From assembly GCA_014872655.1 (NCBI GenBank), contig WHHJ01000073.1:1-7357 (forward strand): DNA of 7,357 bases, written 5' to 3'. The DNA is from Clostridia bacterium. Lineage in GTDB: Bacteria > Bacillota > Clostridia > Oscillospirales > UBA644. The notes beneath the pieces are model-generated. The model saw nothing but the letters and a program-made list of their open reading frames with translations, searched no databases and was not told the origin of the DNA. Shown here one piece after another: positions 1 to 6,461 of the stretch. The translations under genes were made by a program, and so were the position numbers. The first letter of the stretch is position 1. Each line of letters opens with the position of its first letter.

Positions 1-102
1 GAGGCTATGGGGATTTTCATTCAGCGAGTACAGTCCCAGATAGAGCAAACCAAATTAGAATTAGAAATTCATAATTTCACAGGTGTTTATCGCACCTCAT
101 AG
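1..102 (+). CDS. C-terminal end of an unidentified protein (5' end outside window)
   Basis: Frame 1 is open from the window edge to a TAG at 100-102 and gives 33 residues, starting EAMGIFIQRVQ and ending TGVYRTS. The segment is rich in Q, E, L and I in a pattern that suggests an amphipathic helix, as at the end of many small DNA-binding regulators. No family can be assigned from so little sequence. Its last codons contain a weak inverted repeat (AGGTG 81-85, CACCT 93-97). The gap to tnpV (103-319) holds only a weak 7-bp inverted repeat (113-119 with 139-145) and several AGGGCA-like words, and I see no gene or clear promoter there. The open frame could be chance, so confidence is low. Confidence 0.35.
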   Translation, partial: EAMGIFIQRVQSQIEQTKLELEIHNFTGVYRTS

Positions 103-319
103 AGTTTTAATAAAATCCTCCGAAAGCCTTGAAAATAAAGGATTTATCGCAATCAGTCCACCTTATCCCTTTATATGATTTCACACAATGTTACCCTTGT
201 TCTGCACAATCATAAGGGCAAAATCAAGGGCAGAAAAATCTGATAACACAATATAACAAAGTGTGGTAATCGGGAAACTGTGATGTATGTGCGAATAGAT
301 TATTTTGGAGGATAACACT

Positions 320-700
320 ATGGAGAAATATATTTACGATGAAAGCAACGGACTTTGGTATGAATTGCAGGGGGATTATTATATTCCTTGCCTTACTTTA
401 CCAACCGAAAAAGAAAACAAGCCTATCGGCTTATGGGGACAGCGACACAAACGCTATTTACAGGAATGCAAGAAAGCAGTTTACATCACGCTACTCACAA
501 GTGGCAGATTGAACAGTTATCTTGCTGATATTGACGAACAGGCAACGGAGATGATGTTTCGATTGGTTGAGCAAATGGCTGATAAGGAGGGCGTTACTGA
601 ACAGCTCAAAACAGAACGCCCGATGTTGTGGGTTGGCAGAATAAACGAGATACAGGCAAGAGCAAGAGAAATCGTCAATGCAGAAATTATCTACGCATAG
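320..700 (+). CDS. tnpV: TnpV-family transposon-encoded protein
   Basis: This small soluble protein of 126 residues has the pattern of the TnpV family: an N-terminal YDESNGLWYELQGDYYIP segment, then a central IGLWGQRHKRYLQECK stretch and a helical C-terminal half. TnpV proteins are found in Firmicute transposons and integrative elements of the Tn4451 type, and their biochemical role is not established. The ATG at 320 is chosen because GGAGG at 307-311 sits 8 bases upstream. A TTG at 305 would place the ribosome binding site inside the gene. It is transcribed in the same direction as the methyltransferase but separated from it by a hairpin and a fresh promoter, so the two are probably independent units. 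The gene marks the left part of the window as mobile-element DNA. The family call rests on recognition of the sequence, not on a search. Confidence 0.8.
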   Translation: MEKYIYDESNGLWYELQGDYYIPCLTLPTEKENKPIGLWGQRHKRYLQECKKAVYITLLTSGRLNSYLADIDEQATEMMFRLVEQMADKEGVTEQLKTERPMLWVGRINEIQARAREIVNAEIIYA

Positions 701-723
701 TAATGTAACGCTTATAAGATGAA

Positions 724-763
724 AAAGAGGGTAGGCAGATAATATTTTTTGTCTACCCTCTTT
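724..763 (+). terminator. Hairpin after tnpV, probable terminator
   Basis: A 14-bp stem pairs 724-737 with 750-763 and contains one G-T wobble (735 with 752). The loop is 12 bases and T-rich. On the plus strand only TTT, inside the stem end, precedes a G, so the U tract is weak. On the minus strand the stem is followed by a run of Ts (complement of 722-726). It lies 23 bases after the tnpV stop and before the next promoter, which fits a terminator, possibly acting in both directions. Confidence 0.6.
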
Positions 764-840
764 GACTTGAAAACAGATACTAAATTGAGAAAACCTGCGT
801 AAATACACTATCTCATTTCTGCAATTATTTTAAGACTTTA

Positions 841-869
841 TTGCACGAATTTTATAATAATGATAGAAT
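841..869 (+). promoter_or_regulatory. Sigma-A-type promoter of the methyltransferase gene
   Basis: The -35 box TTGCAC (841-846) and -10 box TAGAAT (864-869) are 17 bases apart, and TG at 861-862 forms an extended -10. The predicted start near 876 leaves a leader of about 40 bases before the ATG at 915. No operator-like palindrome was seen over this promoter, so expression may be constitutive. Confidence 0.6.
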
Positions 870-914
870 GAATTAGTCAAAGCTAACTTGATTGATGTAA
901 GGAGAGGTGTAATT

Positions 915-1523
915 ATGTCTTTTTTTCAAAACACTTGTAAACCTAAAGGACTTGGCGGAAGCCTTATGGTTAATATGATGAATATAGGTCATTCTCCTAT
1001 GGCAGAATGGGGATTGAAGCATATAAAAATTAATAAGAACGATATATCATTAGACGTTGGTTGCGGTGGTGGTGCAAATATAAAAAAACTATTAGAAAAA
1101 AGTCCAAAGGGTAAAGTTTTTGGCATTGATTATTCAGAGGTTAGTGTTAGAAAATCAAAAAAAGTTAATAAATTTGCAGTAGAAAGAAAGCATTGTGAAA
1201 TTCTGCAAGGAAATGTGCAGGAACTTCCTTTTGCCAATGAAACCTTTGACTTAGCAACTGCTTTTGAAACAATATATTTTTGGTCTGATATTGACCAAAG
1301 TTTTAGCCAGATATATAGAGTGCTAAAAAAAGGTGGAATTTTTATGGTTTGTAATGAGTCAAATGGCGAAAATGACAAAGATAAAAAATGGACAGAGATT
1401 ATAAAAGGAATGAAAATTTATACTTCCAAAGAGATTAAATATTCTTTGGAAAAAGCAGGATTTACGCATATAGAAACGAACAAAAATGCTAAAGGCTGGC
1501 TTTGTGTGGTTGCTCGAAAGTAA
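915..1523 (+). CDS. Class I SAM-dependent methyltransferase, substrate unknown
   Basis: The product has 202 residues and a Rossmann-fold methyltransferase core. Motif I is LDVGCGGG at residues 46-53, which binds S-adenosylmethionine. The acidic strand-2 motif GIDYSE lies at 70-75, a GN..ELPF...FD segment at 99-112, and the strand-5 motif KKGG at 138-141. This is the UbiE/Methyltransf_11-like arrangement used on small molecules. It lacks the signatures of Erm-type rRNA methylases and the cysteine pattern of ArsM. The ATG at 915 is preferred over a TTG at 888 because AAGGAGAGG (899-907) lies 7 bases upstream of it. The gene is strikingly AT-rich (17/60 G+C at 1081-1140) compared with the relaxase gene, which suggests separate acquisition. 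It has its own promoter, so a functional link to the TetR/ABC genes downstream is possible but unproven. Confidence 0.85.
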   Translation: MSFFQNTCKPKGLGGSLMVNMMNIGHSPMAEWGLKHIKINKNDISLDVGCGGGANIKKLLEKSPKGKVFGIDYSEVSVRKSKKVNKFAVERKHCEILQGNVQELPFANETFDLATAFETIYFWSDIDQSFSQIYRVLKKGGIFMVCNESNGENDKDKKWTEIIKGMKIYTSKEIKYSLEKAGFTHIETNKNAKGWLCVVARK

Positions 1524-1828
1524 AACAATTTTTAAATTTTACCTGATATACTTAACGGATACGCTCACAATTTCAGCAACTGGCGAAGTAATCCCGTCAT
1601 GCTTGCAAGCCATTCAAAGTCCCCGTTATCTAACAAGGGGCACAATTTACGAGGGCAAATGGACGAAACAGGCGAAAGTCCTTGAATATATGGGGGGTAA
1701 ACGCACTTTCAAGGGGTGTTAACTGAAAGACGGTCATTTAACACCTTTTCAAACAAAAAGATAATGAAATTTACATCTCTGAGCAGACAGAAAATGATAT
1801 TTGGATAGTGGAAAATAATATTGGGGAA
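1524..1828 (+). other. Region without a convincing gene between methyltransferase and tetR promoter
   Basis: About 300 bases carry no gene with a credible start. A plus-strand frame is open from inside the methyltransferase gene to 1722 but has no ribosome binding site of its own. On the minus strand a 35-codon frame (1737 down to 1630, beginning MTVFQLTPLE) starts with ATG just after AAAAGGTG. A second minus frame continues to the left of it with plausible protein-like content (DNGDFEWLASMTGLLRQL). Adjacent broken frames of this kind suggest a decayed gene or a scar of recombination rather than an active gene. The stretch also includes the inverted repeat listed at 1711-1749. Confidence 0.4.
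1711..1749. repeat. Inverted repeat, long hairpin
   Basis: The arms 1711-1722 and 1738-1749 pair over 12 bp, with two G-T wobbles at 1713-1714. The 15-base loop can pair further (TGA 1724-1726 with TCA 1734-1736). It sits between the methyltransferase and tetR and could end transcripts entering from the left, but there is no clean T run after the stem. It also covers the start region of the minus-strand frame at 1737. Confidence 0.5.
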
Positions 1829-1857
1829 TTGACAAAGTTTTTGCGAGGTGCTATTAT
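1829..1857 (+). promoter_or_regulatory. Promoter of tetR
   Basis: A perfect -35 box TTGACA (1829-1834) is followed after 17 bases by TATTAT (1852-1857). This is the best sigma-A promoter in the window, and it would start transcription near 1864. The -10 box runs into the 30-bp palindrome at 1854-1883, so a repressor bound there would block polymerase. Confidence 0.75.
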
Positions 1858-1883
1858 AACGATGTTATATAACAGTGTTATAA
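1854..1883. promoter_or_regulatory. Palindromic operator, probable TetR binding site
   Basis: These 30 bases match their own reverse complement at 26 positions. The only breaks are 1861-1862 and the opposite pair 1875-1876. The centre (1868/1869) lies in the perfect 10-bp palindrome GTTATATAAC (1864-1873), and TTATAAC and GTTATAA form the outer arms. The site overlaps the -10 box and the expected transcription start, 15 bases before the tetR start codon. Size and position fit autorepression by the TetR-family protein encoded next to it. The assignment of the protein to the site is inference. Confidence 0.7.
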
Positions 1884-1897
1884 AAAGAGGATTAAAA

Positions 1898-2515
1898 ATG
1901 AGCAACGAAGAAAAAACGACATTGCAGATGATTTTATCGGCTGCTATACAGGAATTTCTTGAAAAAGGCTTCACATCTGCTTCATTACGAAATATTGCTA
2001 AAAAAGCAGGCGTAACCACAGGGGCTTTATATGGCTATTATGATAGTAAAGAGGACTTGTTTGAAGCATTGGTAGGCGAACACTACAATTTTTTACTGGA
2101 ACGATTTTGCAAGGCTCAAAAAGAATTTGCTGAAATTCCGCCAGAAGAACAACCTAACAATCTTACTTCTACTTCCGGCGAATGTATGTATGAAATGCTC
2201 TTGTATGCCTATGAACACTTGAATGAATTTAAGCTCATACTTTGCTGTTCGGAGGGAACACGTTTTTCAAAATTGATTGATGAAATGGTGGAAATAGAAA
2301 CAAAAGGAACACATGATTATTTAGCAGTTCTTGAAAAGATAGGCAGACCTGCTCCCCCCATTGATGAACGGTTGGAGCATATCTTGATTACAGGAATGTT
2401 TAATACATTTTTTGAGCTGATTATACATGAAATGCCTCTTGAAGAAGCAAAGCACTATTTGAAAGAAATGAGAGATTTCTATACCGCCGGGTGGATGAAA
2501 ATTATGGGGCAATAA
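1898..2515 (+). CDS. TetR/AcrR-family transcriptional regulator
   Basis: The product has 205 residues, a normal size for the family. The N-terminal three-helix DNA-binding domain spans about residues 7-55: helix 2 is SLRNIAKKAGV (29-39), the recognition helix is TTGALYGYY (40-48), and the typical SKEDLF follows at 50-55. The C-terminal 150 residues are helical and would bind a ligand and dimerise. They include a cysteine pair (CC at 116-117) and match no ligand class I can name. The ATG at 1898 follows AAAGAGG (1884-1890) by 7 bases. The frame stays open up to a GTG at 1808, but that start would lie upstream of the promoter. The gene is preceded by its own promoter and operator and followed by a hairpin and two ABC transporter genes, the usual arrangement for a repressor that is released by the transported compound. 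Confidence 0.92.
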   Translation: MSNEEKTTLQMILSAAIQEFLEKGFTSASLRNIAKKAGVTTGALYGYYDSKEDLFEALVGEHYNFLLERFCKAQKEFAEIPPEEQPNNLTSTSGECMYEMLLYAYEHLNEFKLILCCSEGTRFSKLIDEMVEIETKGTHDYLAVLEKIGRPAPPIDERLEHILITGMFNTFFELIIHEMPLEEAKHYLKEMRDFYTAGWMKIMGQ

Positions 2516-2531
2516 AAATGAATAAATTCGT

Positions 2532-2557
2532 TAGGGCAATCTGCCCTATAATTTTTA
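2532..2557 (+). terminator. Short hairpin after tetR, weak terminator or attenuator
   Basis: A perfect 7-bp stem, TAGGGCA (2532-2538) with TGCCCTA (2542-2548), has a 3-base loop and is followed by TAATTTTTAT. It begins 17 bases after the tetR stop. The stem is short, so read-through into the ABC genes is likely. The bases TATAAT at 2547-2552 look like a -10 box but have no good -35 partner. Confidence 0.5.
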
Positions 2558-2564
2558 TACACAG

Positions 2565-2601
2565 GTTAGTTACTGCTAACTTCACAAGGGCAACACTAAC
2601 T
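2565..2601 (+). promoter_or_regulatory. GTTAG/CTAAC repeat cluster upstream of the ABC genes
   Basis: GTTAG at 2565-2569 and CTAAC at 2576-2580 form an interrupted inverted repeat, and CTAACT recurs in direct orientation at 2576-2581 and 2596-2601. The steps of 11 and 20 bases are close to whole helical turns, so the words could face the same side of the DNA, as expected for a protein-binding site. The words resemble half-sites of DtxR/IdeR-type iron boxes (TTAGGTTAG with CTAACCTAA), but the spacing is wider. The bound protein is unknown. Confidence 0.35.
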
Positions 2602-2629
2602 GAAATGAGGATATTGGAGGACGTTCATT

Positions 2630-2674
2630 TTGTTCTCGTATCATAAAAAATTTTCAAGGAGGTTTTATCAATGA
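2630..2674 (+). CDS. Possible 14-codon leader ORF coupled to the first ABC gene
   Basis: A TTG at 2630 lies 9 bases after GGAGG (2616-2620) and opens a frame of 14 codons. It ends in TGA at 2672-2674, overlapping the ATG of the first ABC gene by ATGA. The predicted peptide is short and basic (HKKFSRR). The frame runs across the ribosome binding site of the ABC gene, so ribosomes on it could influence translation of that gene. The TTG start and small size make it uncertain. It may simply be leader RNA. Confidence 0.2.
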   Translation: MFSYHKKFSRRFYQ

Positions 2675-4446
2675 AAAAACAGTCAAATCTATCAAGACTG
2701 ATGGGTTATGCCGGAGGGCATAAGATATTGACCTATCTTTCTTGGGTACTGTCTGTAATGAGTGCACTGTTGGCTCTTGTACCTTTTTGGTATATATGGT
2801 GTATTATTCACGACATACTGGAGGTTTCCCCGGACTTCTCACAGGCGGAGAATGTCACAGGCTACGGTTGGTCTGCCGTATTGTTTGCAGTTATCTCTAT
2901 TGTTGTTTACATAGCCGCTTTGATGTGTTCGCATTTGAGCGCGTTCCGGGTTGCCGCTAATATCCGAAAAGAGCTTATGCGCCATATTGCAGCATTGCCG
3001 CTCGGAGTAACGGAGAAGTATGGAAGTGGAAAGCTGCGGAGAATAGTAAACGGTTCCAGTGCTGCTACGGAAACGTATCTTGCACACAGGCTTCCCGACA
3101 AAGCGGGGGCGATTGCCACCCCTATAGGGCTACTTTTCCTGTTGCTTGCTTTTGACTGGCGGTTAGGGCTTTTAAGCCTTGTTCCCGTTGTGCTTGGTTT
3201 TCTGATTATGATGAAAATGACAGGAAAAGACATGGAAAAGCGAATGGAACAATATCAAAATGCGCTTGCCGATATGTCAAATGAAGCCGTTGAATATGTG
3301 CGGGGCGTACCCGTAGTAAAGACTTTCGGACAGACAATCTTTTCTTTCAAACGCTTCAAAAACGCGATAGACAATTACGAAACATGGGTAATCGCATACA
3401 CAAAGGGGCTGCGTCTGCCTATGATGTTCTATACAACGGCAATTAACAGTGTATTCGCGTTTCTGATTGCCGGAGGTATTCTCTTTACAAGGGGCGGCGT
3501 AACAAATGAACTTCTGTTAAACCTTATTTTCTATATTGTGATTACGCCCGTCATTGGTACGACGCTCACAAAAATTATGTTTATGAGCGAGGACGCAATG
3601 ATTGTAGGCGACGCAATTAACAGGATTAATGAAGTGCTGAACGAAAAACCATTATCTGAAAGCAGCGTGAATAATATCCCTAAAGATAATGGGATTACAT
3701 TAGAACACGTTAGTTACAGCTATGACGGAAAGAAAAACGCGCTCAATGATGTATCTCTTTCCATAAAACCGGGGCAGACAGTCGCATTGGTAGGATCGTC
3801 CGGCGGCGGCAAGACAACGCTTGCAAATATCGTCACAAGATTTTTTGACCCGCAAAAAGGGCGCGTACTGATAGGGAATATCGACATATGCGACATTCCG
3901 AAAGAAACATTGATGAATAAGGTGTCCTTTGTATTTCAGAACAGCCGACTTATCAAAGCGTCCATATTGGAAAATGTGCGTATGGCAAAGCCTGACGCTA
4001 CACGCGAAGAAATCGCCCATGCTTTGGAAGCTGCACAGTGCTTGGATATTATTGAAAAATTACCGAATGGCATTGATACGGTTGTCGGCGCAAAAGGCGT
4101 ATATCTGTCCGGCGGCGAACAGCAAAGAATAGCGATTGCCCGCGCGATTTTGAAAAATGCGCCTATCATAATCCTTGATGAAGCGACCGCATTTGCCGAC
4201 CCCGATAATGAGGTGCGCGTACAGCAGGCTTTATCCGCGCTTTCAAAGGGAAAGACCGTCATTATGATTGCACACAGGTTGTCGTCAATCACAGACGCGG
4301 ATTGCATTTATGTACTGCAAGACGGTGAAATTGTCGAAAGCGGCACACATAGCGGACTGATAGAAAGAAACGGCATATTTACAAAAATGTGGAAGGATTA
4401 TTCCGAAGCGGCAGAATGGAAGATTGCAAAGGAGGTAAACGCATGA
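2671..4446 (+). CDS. ABC transporter, fused permease/ATPase, first half of a heterodimer
   Basis: The product has 591 residues in the exporter-type half-transporter layout. Six membrane segments lie near residues 18-42, 66-86, 143-163, 164-183, 251-273 and 279-301, followed by an ATPase domain from about 340. Walker A is GSSGGGKT (375-382), the Q-loop glutamine is Q423, the signature is LSGGEQQ (479-485), Walker B is IILDE with catalytic E504, and the switch histidine is H535, so the ATPase looks complete. The D-loop reads AFADPD instead of the usual SLD. AFADPD and FGQTIFSFKRF (219-229) recall the YbtPQ/IrtAB siderophore transporter group, which is inference from memory. AAGGAGG (2656-2662) lies 8 bases before the ATG. 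The stop overlaps the next ABC gene by 4 bp, which points to translational coupling and equal amounts of both subunits. No binding protein gene lies nearby. Drug or peptide efflux is the alternative role. Confidence 0.93.
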   Translation: MKKQSNLSRLMGYAGGHKILTYLSWVLSVMSALLALVPFWYIWCIIHDILEVSPDFSQAENVTGYGWSAVLFAVISIVVYIAALMCSHLSAFRVAANIRKELMRHIAALPLGVTEKYGSGKLRRIVNGSSAATETYLAHRLPDKAGAIATPIGLLFLLLAFDWRLGLLSLVPVVLGFLIMMKMTGKDMEKRMEQYQNALADMSNEAVEYVRGVPVVKTFGQTIFSFKRFKNAIDNYETWVIAYTKGLRLPMMFYTTAINSVFAFLIAGGILFTRGGVTNELLLNLIFYIVITPVIGTTLTKIMFMSEDAMIVGDAINRINEVLNEKPLSESSVNNIPKDNGITLEHVSYSYDGKKNALNDVSLSIKPGQTVALVGSSGGGKTTLANIVTRFFDPQKGRVLIGNIDICDIPKETLMNKVSFVFQNSRLIKASILENVRMAKPDATREEIAHALEAAQCLDIIEKLPNGIDTVVGAKGVYLSGGEQQRIAIARAILKNAPIIILDEATAFADPDNEVRVQQALSALSKGKTVIMIAHRLSSITDADCIYVLQDGEIVESGTHSGLIERNGIFTKMWKDYSEAAEWKIAKEVNA

Positions 4447-6173
4447 TTAAGACATTGCAAAGACGTTTTGCATTATCAAGACAGGGGGCTGTCGATTTGA
4501 TAAAAGGCTGTATTGCCTGCGTCGTACAGGATATATCCTTTATGCTCCCTGTGGGATTGCTCTATTACTTTGTCATTGACACCATGAATGGGAACTTGAA
4601 TGGAAGCCGCATTGCTTTTTATGCGGTTGGTTCTTTGGTTTGCTTATGCCTTATATTTATTGCGACTTGGTTTCAATATAACGCCACTTACTTAGCGACT
4701 TATGTGGAAAGCGGGGTAAGGCGTATATCCTTAGCGGAACGGCTACGCAAAATCCCGTTGTCCTTTTTTGGCAAAAAAGACCTTGCGGATTTAACCAATT
4801 CTATTATGGGAGACTGTGCTACGCTTGAAACTGCATTCTCCCATTATGTACCCGCATTGGCAGGCTCCCTCATTTCAACAACACTAATTGCAATCTGCCT
4901 TTTTGCTTACGACTGGCGAATGGCTCTTGCGGCGGTGTGGGTTTTACCGATTGCATTTACAATCACATTCTTTTCAGCTCGCATACAGGAATACTTCAAC
5001 TGTAAATCTGTAGCGGCAAATGTCGCGCTTGAAAGCGGTGTACAAGAGTGTATCGAAAGTTTACAGGACTTGAAATCAAACAATGCGGAAGAAAGTTATC
5101 TGAAAGGACTTGACAAAAAAATTGACTATGTAGAAAAACGGCACATTATAACAGAACTTGGAACAGCACTTTTTGTTGTTTCTTCAACACTAATATTAAA
5201 GTTTGGAATTGCTACGGTTGCGCTTGTAGGCTCTACGCTGCTTATTCGTGGAGAAATTGATATTCCGCTGTTTTTTATGTTCTTGCTTGTAGCTTCAAGG
5301 CTTTATGCCCCGCTTGAAGGCGCATTGCAAAATCTTGCTGCGGTAATCTCTACGAAAACGAACATAGACCGCATGAACGAAATCCTTGACCAACCTATTC
5401 AGACAGGGGAAAATCAACTGATAAATAAAGGTTATGACATTGTATTCGACCATGTAGGATTTGCTTATAATACTGGGGAAACCGTATTGAAAGATGTGTC
5501 TTTTACGGCAAAACAGGGAGAAGTTACCGCTTTAGTCGGACCGTCCGGCGGCGGAAAAACTACGGTGTCGCGTCTTGCCTCGCGGTTTTGGGACATAAAC
5601 AAAGGGAAGATTACTGTCGGTGGTATGGATATATCGAAAATAGAGCCGGAAACCTTGCTGTCTCTGTACTCTATCGTATTTCAAGATGTGACGCTGTTTA
5701 ACAACACAATCATGGAGAATATCAGAATAGGCAGAAAGGACGCGACCGACGAAGAAGTAATTGCGGCGGCAAGACTAGCAAATTGTGAAGAATTTGCAGA
5801 AAAGCTCCCAGACGGGTATAACAGTATGATTGGTGAAAATGGTTGCGAATTGTCTGGCGGGGAAAGGCAGAGAATTTCAATCGCCCGCGCTTTTCTCAAA
5901 AATTCCCCTATTATCTTACTTGATGAAGCAACGGCAAGTCTTGATGTGGAAAATGAAACATTGATACAGGCTGCTTTGTCAAGACTGATAAAGGACAAGA
6001 CCGTACTTGTTATCGCCCACCGTATGCGTACCGTAAGCGGCGCAGATAAAGTGGTTGTGCTTTCAAACGGTACGGTTGCCGAACAGGGAACGCCGGAAAA
6101 ACTGATGAACACAGGCAAAATTTATCCGCATATGGTAAAGCTGCAAATGATTAGTCAGGATTGGGGAATTTAG
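4443..6173 (+). CDS. ABC transporter, fused permease/ATPase, second half of a heterodimer
   Basis: The product has 576 residues in the same layout as its neighbour. Predicted membrane segments lie near 22-45, 57-77, 133-153, 157-178, 240-262 and 271-291, and the ATPase domain starts near 332. Walker A is GPSGGGKT (366-373), the Q-loop glutamine is Q414, the signature is LSGGERQ (470-476), Walker B is ILLDE with E495, the D-loop is the standard SLD (499-501), and the switch histidine is H526. Both subunits keep the catalytic glutamate, unlike asymmetric exporters of the TM287/288 type. The ATG at 4443 is chosen because AAAGGAGG (4428-4435) precedes it by 7 bases. An ATG at 4389 in the same frame lies inside the upstream gene and has no such site. 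The ATGA overlap with the first ABC gene implies one transcript and a heterodimer in the cytoplasmic membrane. Confidence 0.93.
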   Translation: MIKTLQRRFALSRQGAVDLIKGCIACVVQDISFMLPVGLLYYFVIDTMNGNLNGSRIAFYAVGSLVCLCLIFIATWFQYNATYLATYVESGVRRISLAERLRKIPLSFFGKKDLADLTNSIMGDCATLETAFSHYVPALAGSLISTTLIAICLFAYDWRMALAAVWVLPIAFTITFFSARIQEYFNCKSVAANVALESGVQECIESLQDLKSNNAEESYLKGLDKKIDYVEKRHIITELGTALFVVSSTLILKFGIATVALVGSTLLIRGEIDIPLFFMFLLVASRLYAPLEGALQNLAAVISTKTNIDRMNEILDQPIQTGENQLINKGYDIVFDHVGFAYNTGETVLKDVSFTAKQGEVTALVGPSGGGKTTVSRLASRFWDINKGKITVGGMDISKIEPETLLSLYSIVFQDVTLFNNTIMENIRIGRKDATDEEVIAAARLANCEEFAEKLPDGYNSMIGENGCELSGGERQRISIARAFLKNSPIILLDEATASLDVENETLIQAALSRLIKDKTVLVIAHRMRTVSGADKVVVLSNGTVAEQGTPEKLMNTGKIYPHMVKLQMISQDWGI

Positions 6174-6245
6174 ATTTCTAACTGAAATTGAATGATATAG
6201 ATTTCATATTTTCCCATTAGTGAGAAACGCAAAGAGGTCGACATT

Positions 6246-6410
6246 ATGAAAACAGAATGGATACTTTGCCCTGTCTGCGGCAATAAAACCCGAACAATGA
6301 TACAGGAAAATACTGAGATGAGAAACTTTCCTCTCTACTGTCCGAAGTGCAAAAAAGAAACAATCATCAATGTTCAGGATATGAAAATCACGCTTGCAGT
6401 CAGCAAATAA
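6246..6410 (+). CDS. Cysteine-rich KTR-domain small protein
   Basis: The product has 54 residues with two CxxC knuckles, CPVC (8-11) and CPKC (32-35), which would hold one zinc ion as in a zinc ribbon. The first knuckle is followed by GNKTR (12-16), the KTR signature that names the family. Such proteins are common in Firmicute integrative elements, and their function is unknown. AAAGAGG (6231-6237) lies 8 bases before the ATG. It follows the second ABC gene by 72 bases in the same direction and ends just before a strong terminator, so it probably shares the transporter transcript. It is too small to be a transporter subunit. A nucleic-acid-binding role or simple carriage by the element are both possible. 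Confidence 0.85.
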   Translation: MKTEWILCPVCGNKTRTMIQENTEMRNFPLYCPKCKKETIINVQDMKITLAVSK

Positions 6411-6419
6411 TTATGTACC

Positions 6420-6455
6420 ACCGCCGCTATGGGTAACACCATAACGGCGGTTTTT
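6420..6455 (+). terminator. Strong rho-independent terminator
   Basis: A GC-rich stem pairs 6420-6432 with 6439-6451 at 12 of 13 positions (mismatch 6427/6444). The loop is 6 bases and TTTTT follows at 6451-6455. It ends the plus-strand TetR/ABC/KTR unit. The minus-strand side has no T run, so transcription of the opposing relaxase gene would not stop here. Confidence 0.9.
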
Positions 6456-6461
6456 CCATAT

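Noticed and set aside
113..145. AAATCCT/AGGATTT inverted repeat as a terminator or transposon end
   Set aside because: The 7-bp arms have a 19-base loop, no T run follows, and no matching copy was seen elsewhere in the window.
491..808. Minus-strand open frame opposite tnpV
   Set aside because: It lies almost wholly antisense to tnpV and its hairpin, has low-complexity composition, and shows no family resemblance.
1486..1722. Plus-strand open frame of 78 codons overlapping the methyltransferase end
   Set aside because: It starts inside the methyltransferase gene, has no ribosome binding site at its start, and resembles no protein family I know.
2547..2552. TATAAT as a -10 box for the ABC operon
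   Set aside because: Bases 16 to 18 upstream show no -35 resemblance, and the word overlaps the hairpin stem after tetR. It may be chance in AT-rich DNA.
3936..4307. Minus-strand open frame opposite the ATPase domain of the first ABC protein
   Set aside because: It is a mirror of conserved ABC motifs on the other strand. A similar shadow appears opposite the second ABC gene at 5681-6118.
4389..4442. Extended start for the second ABC protein at 4389
   Set aside because: The extension overlaps the end of the first ABC gene in another frame and has no ribosome binding site. The ATG at 4443 has an ideal one.
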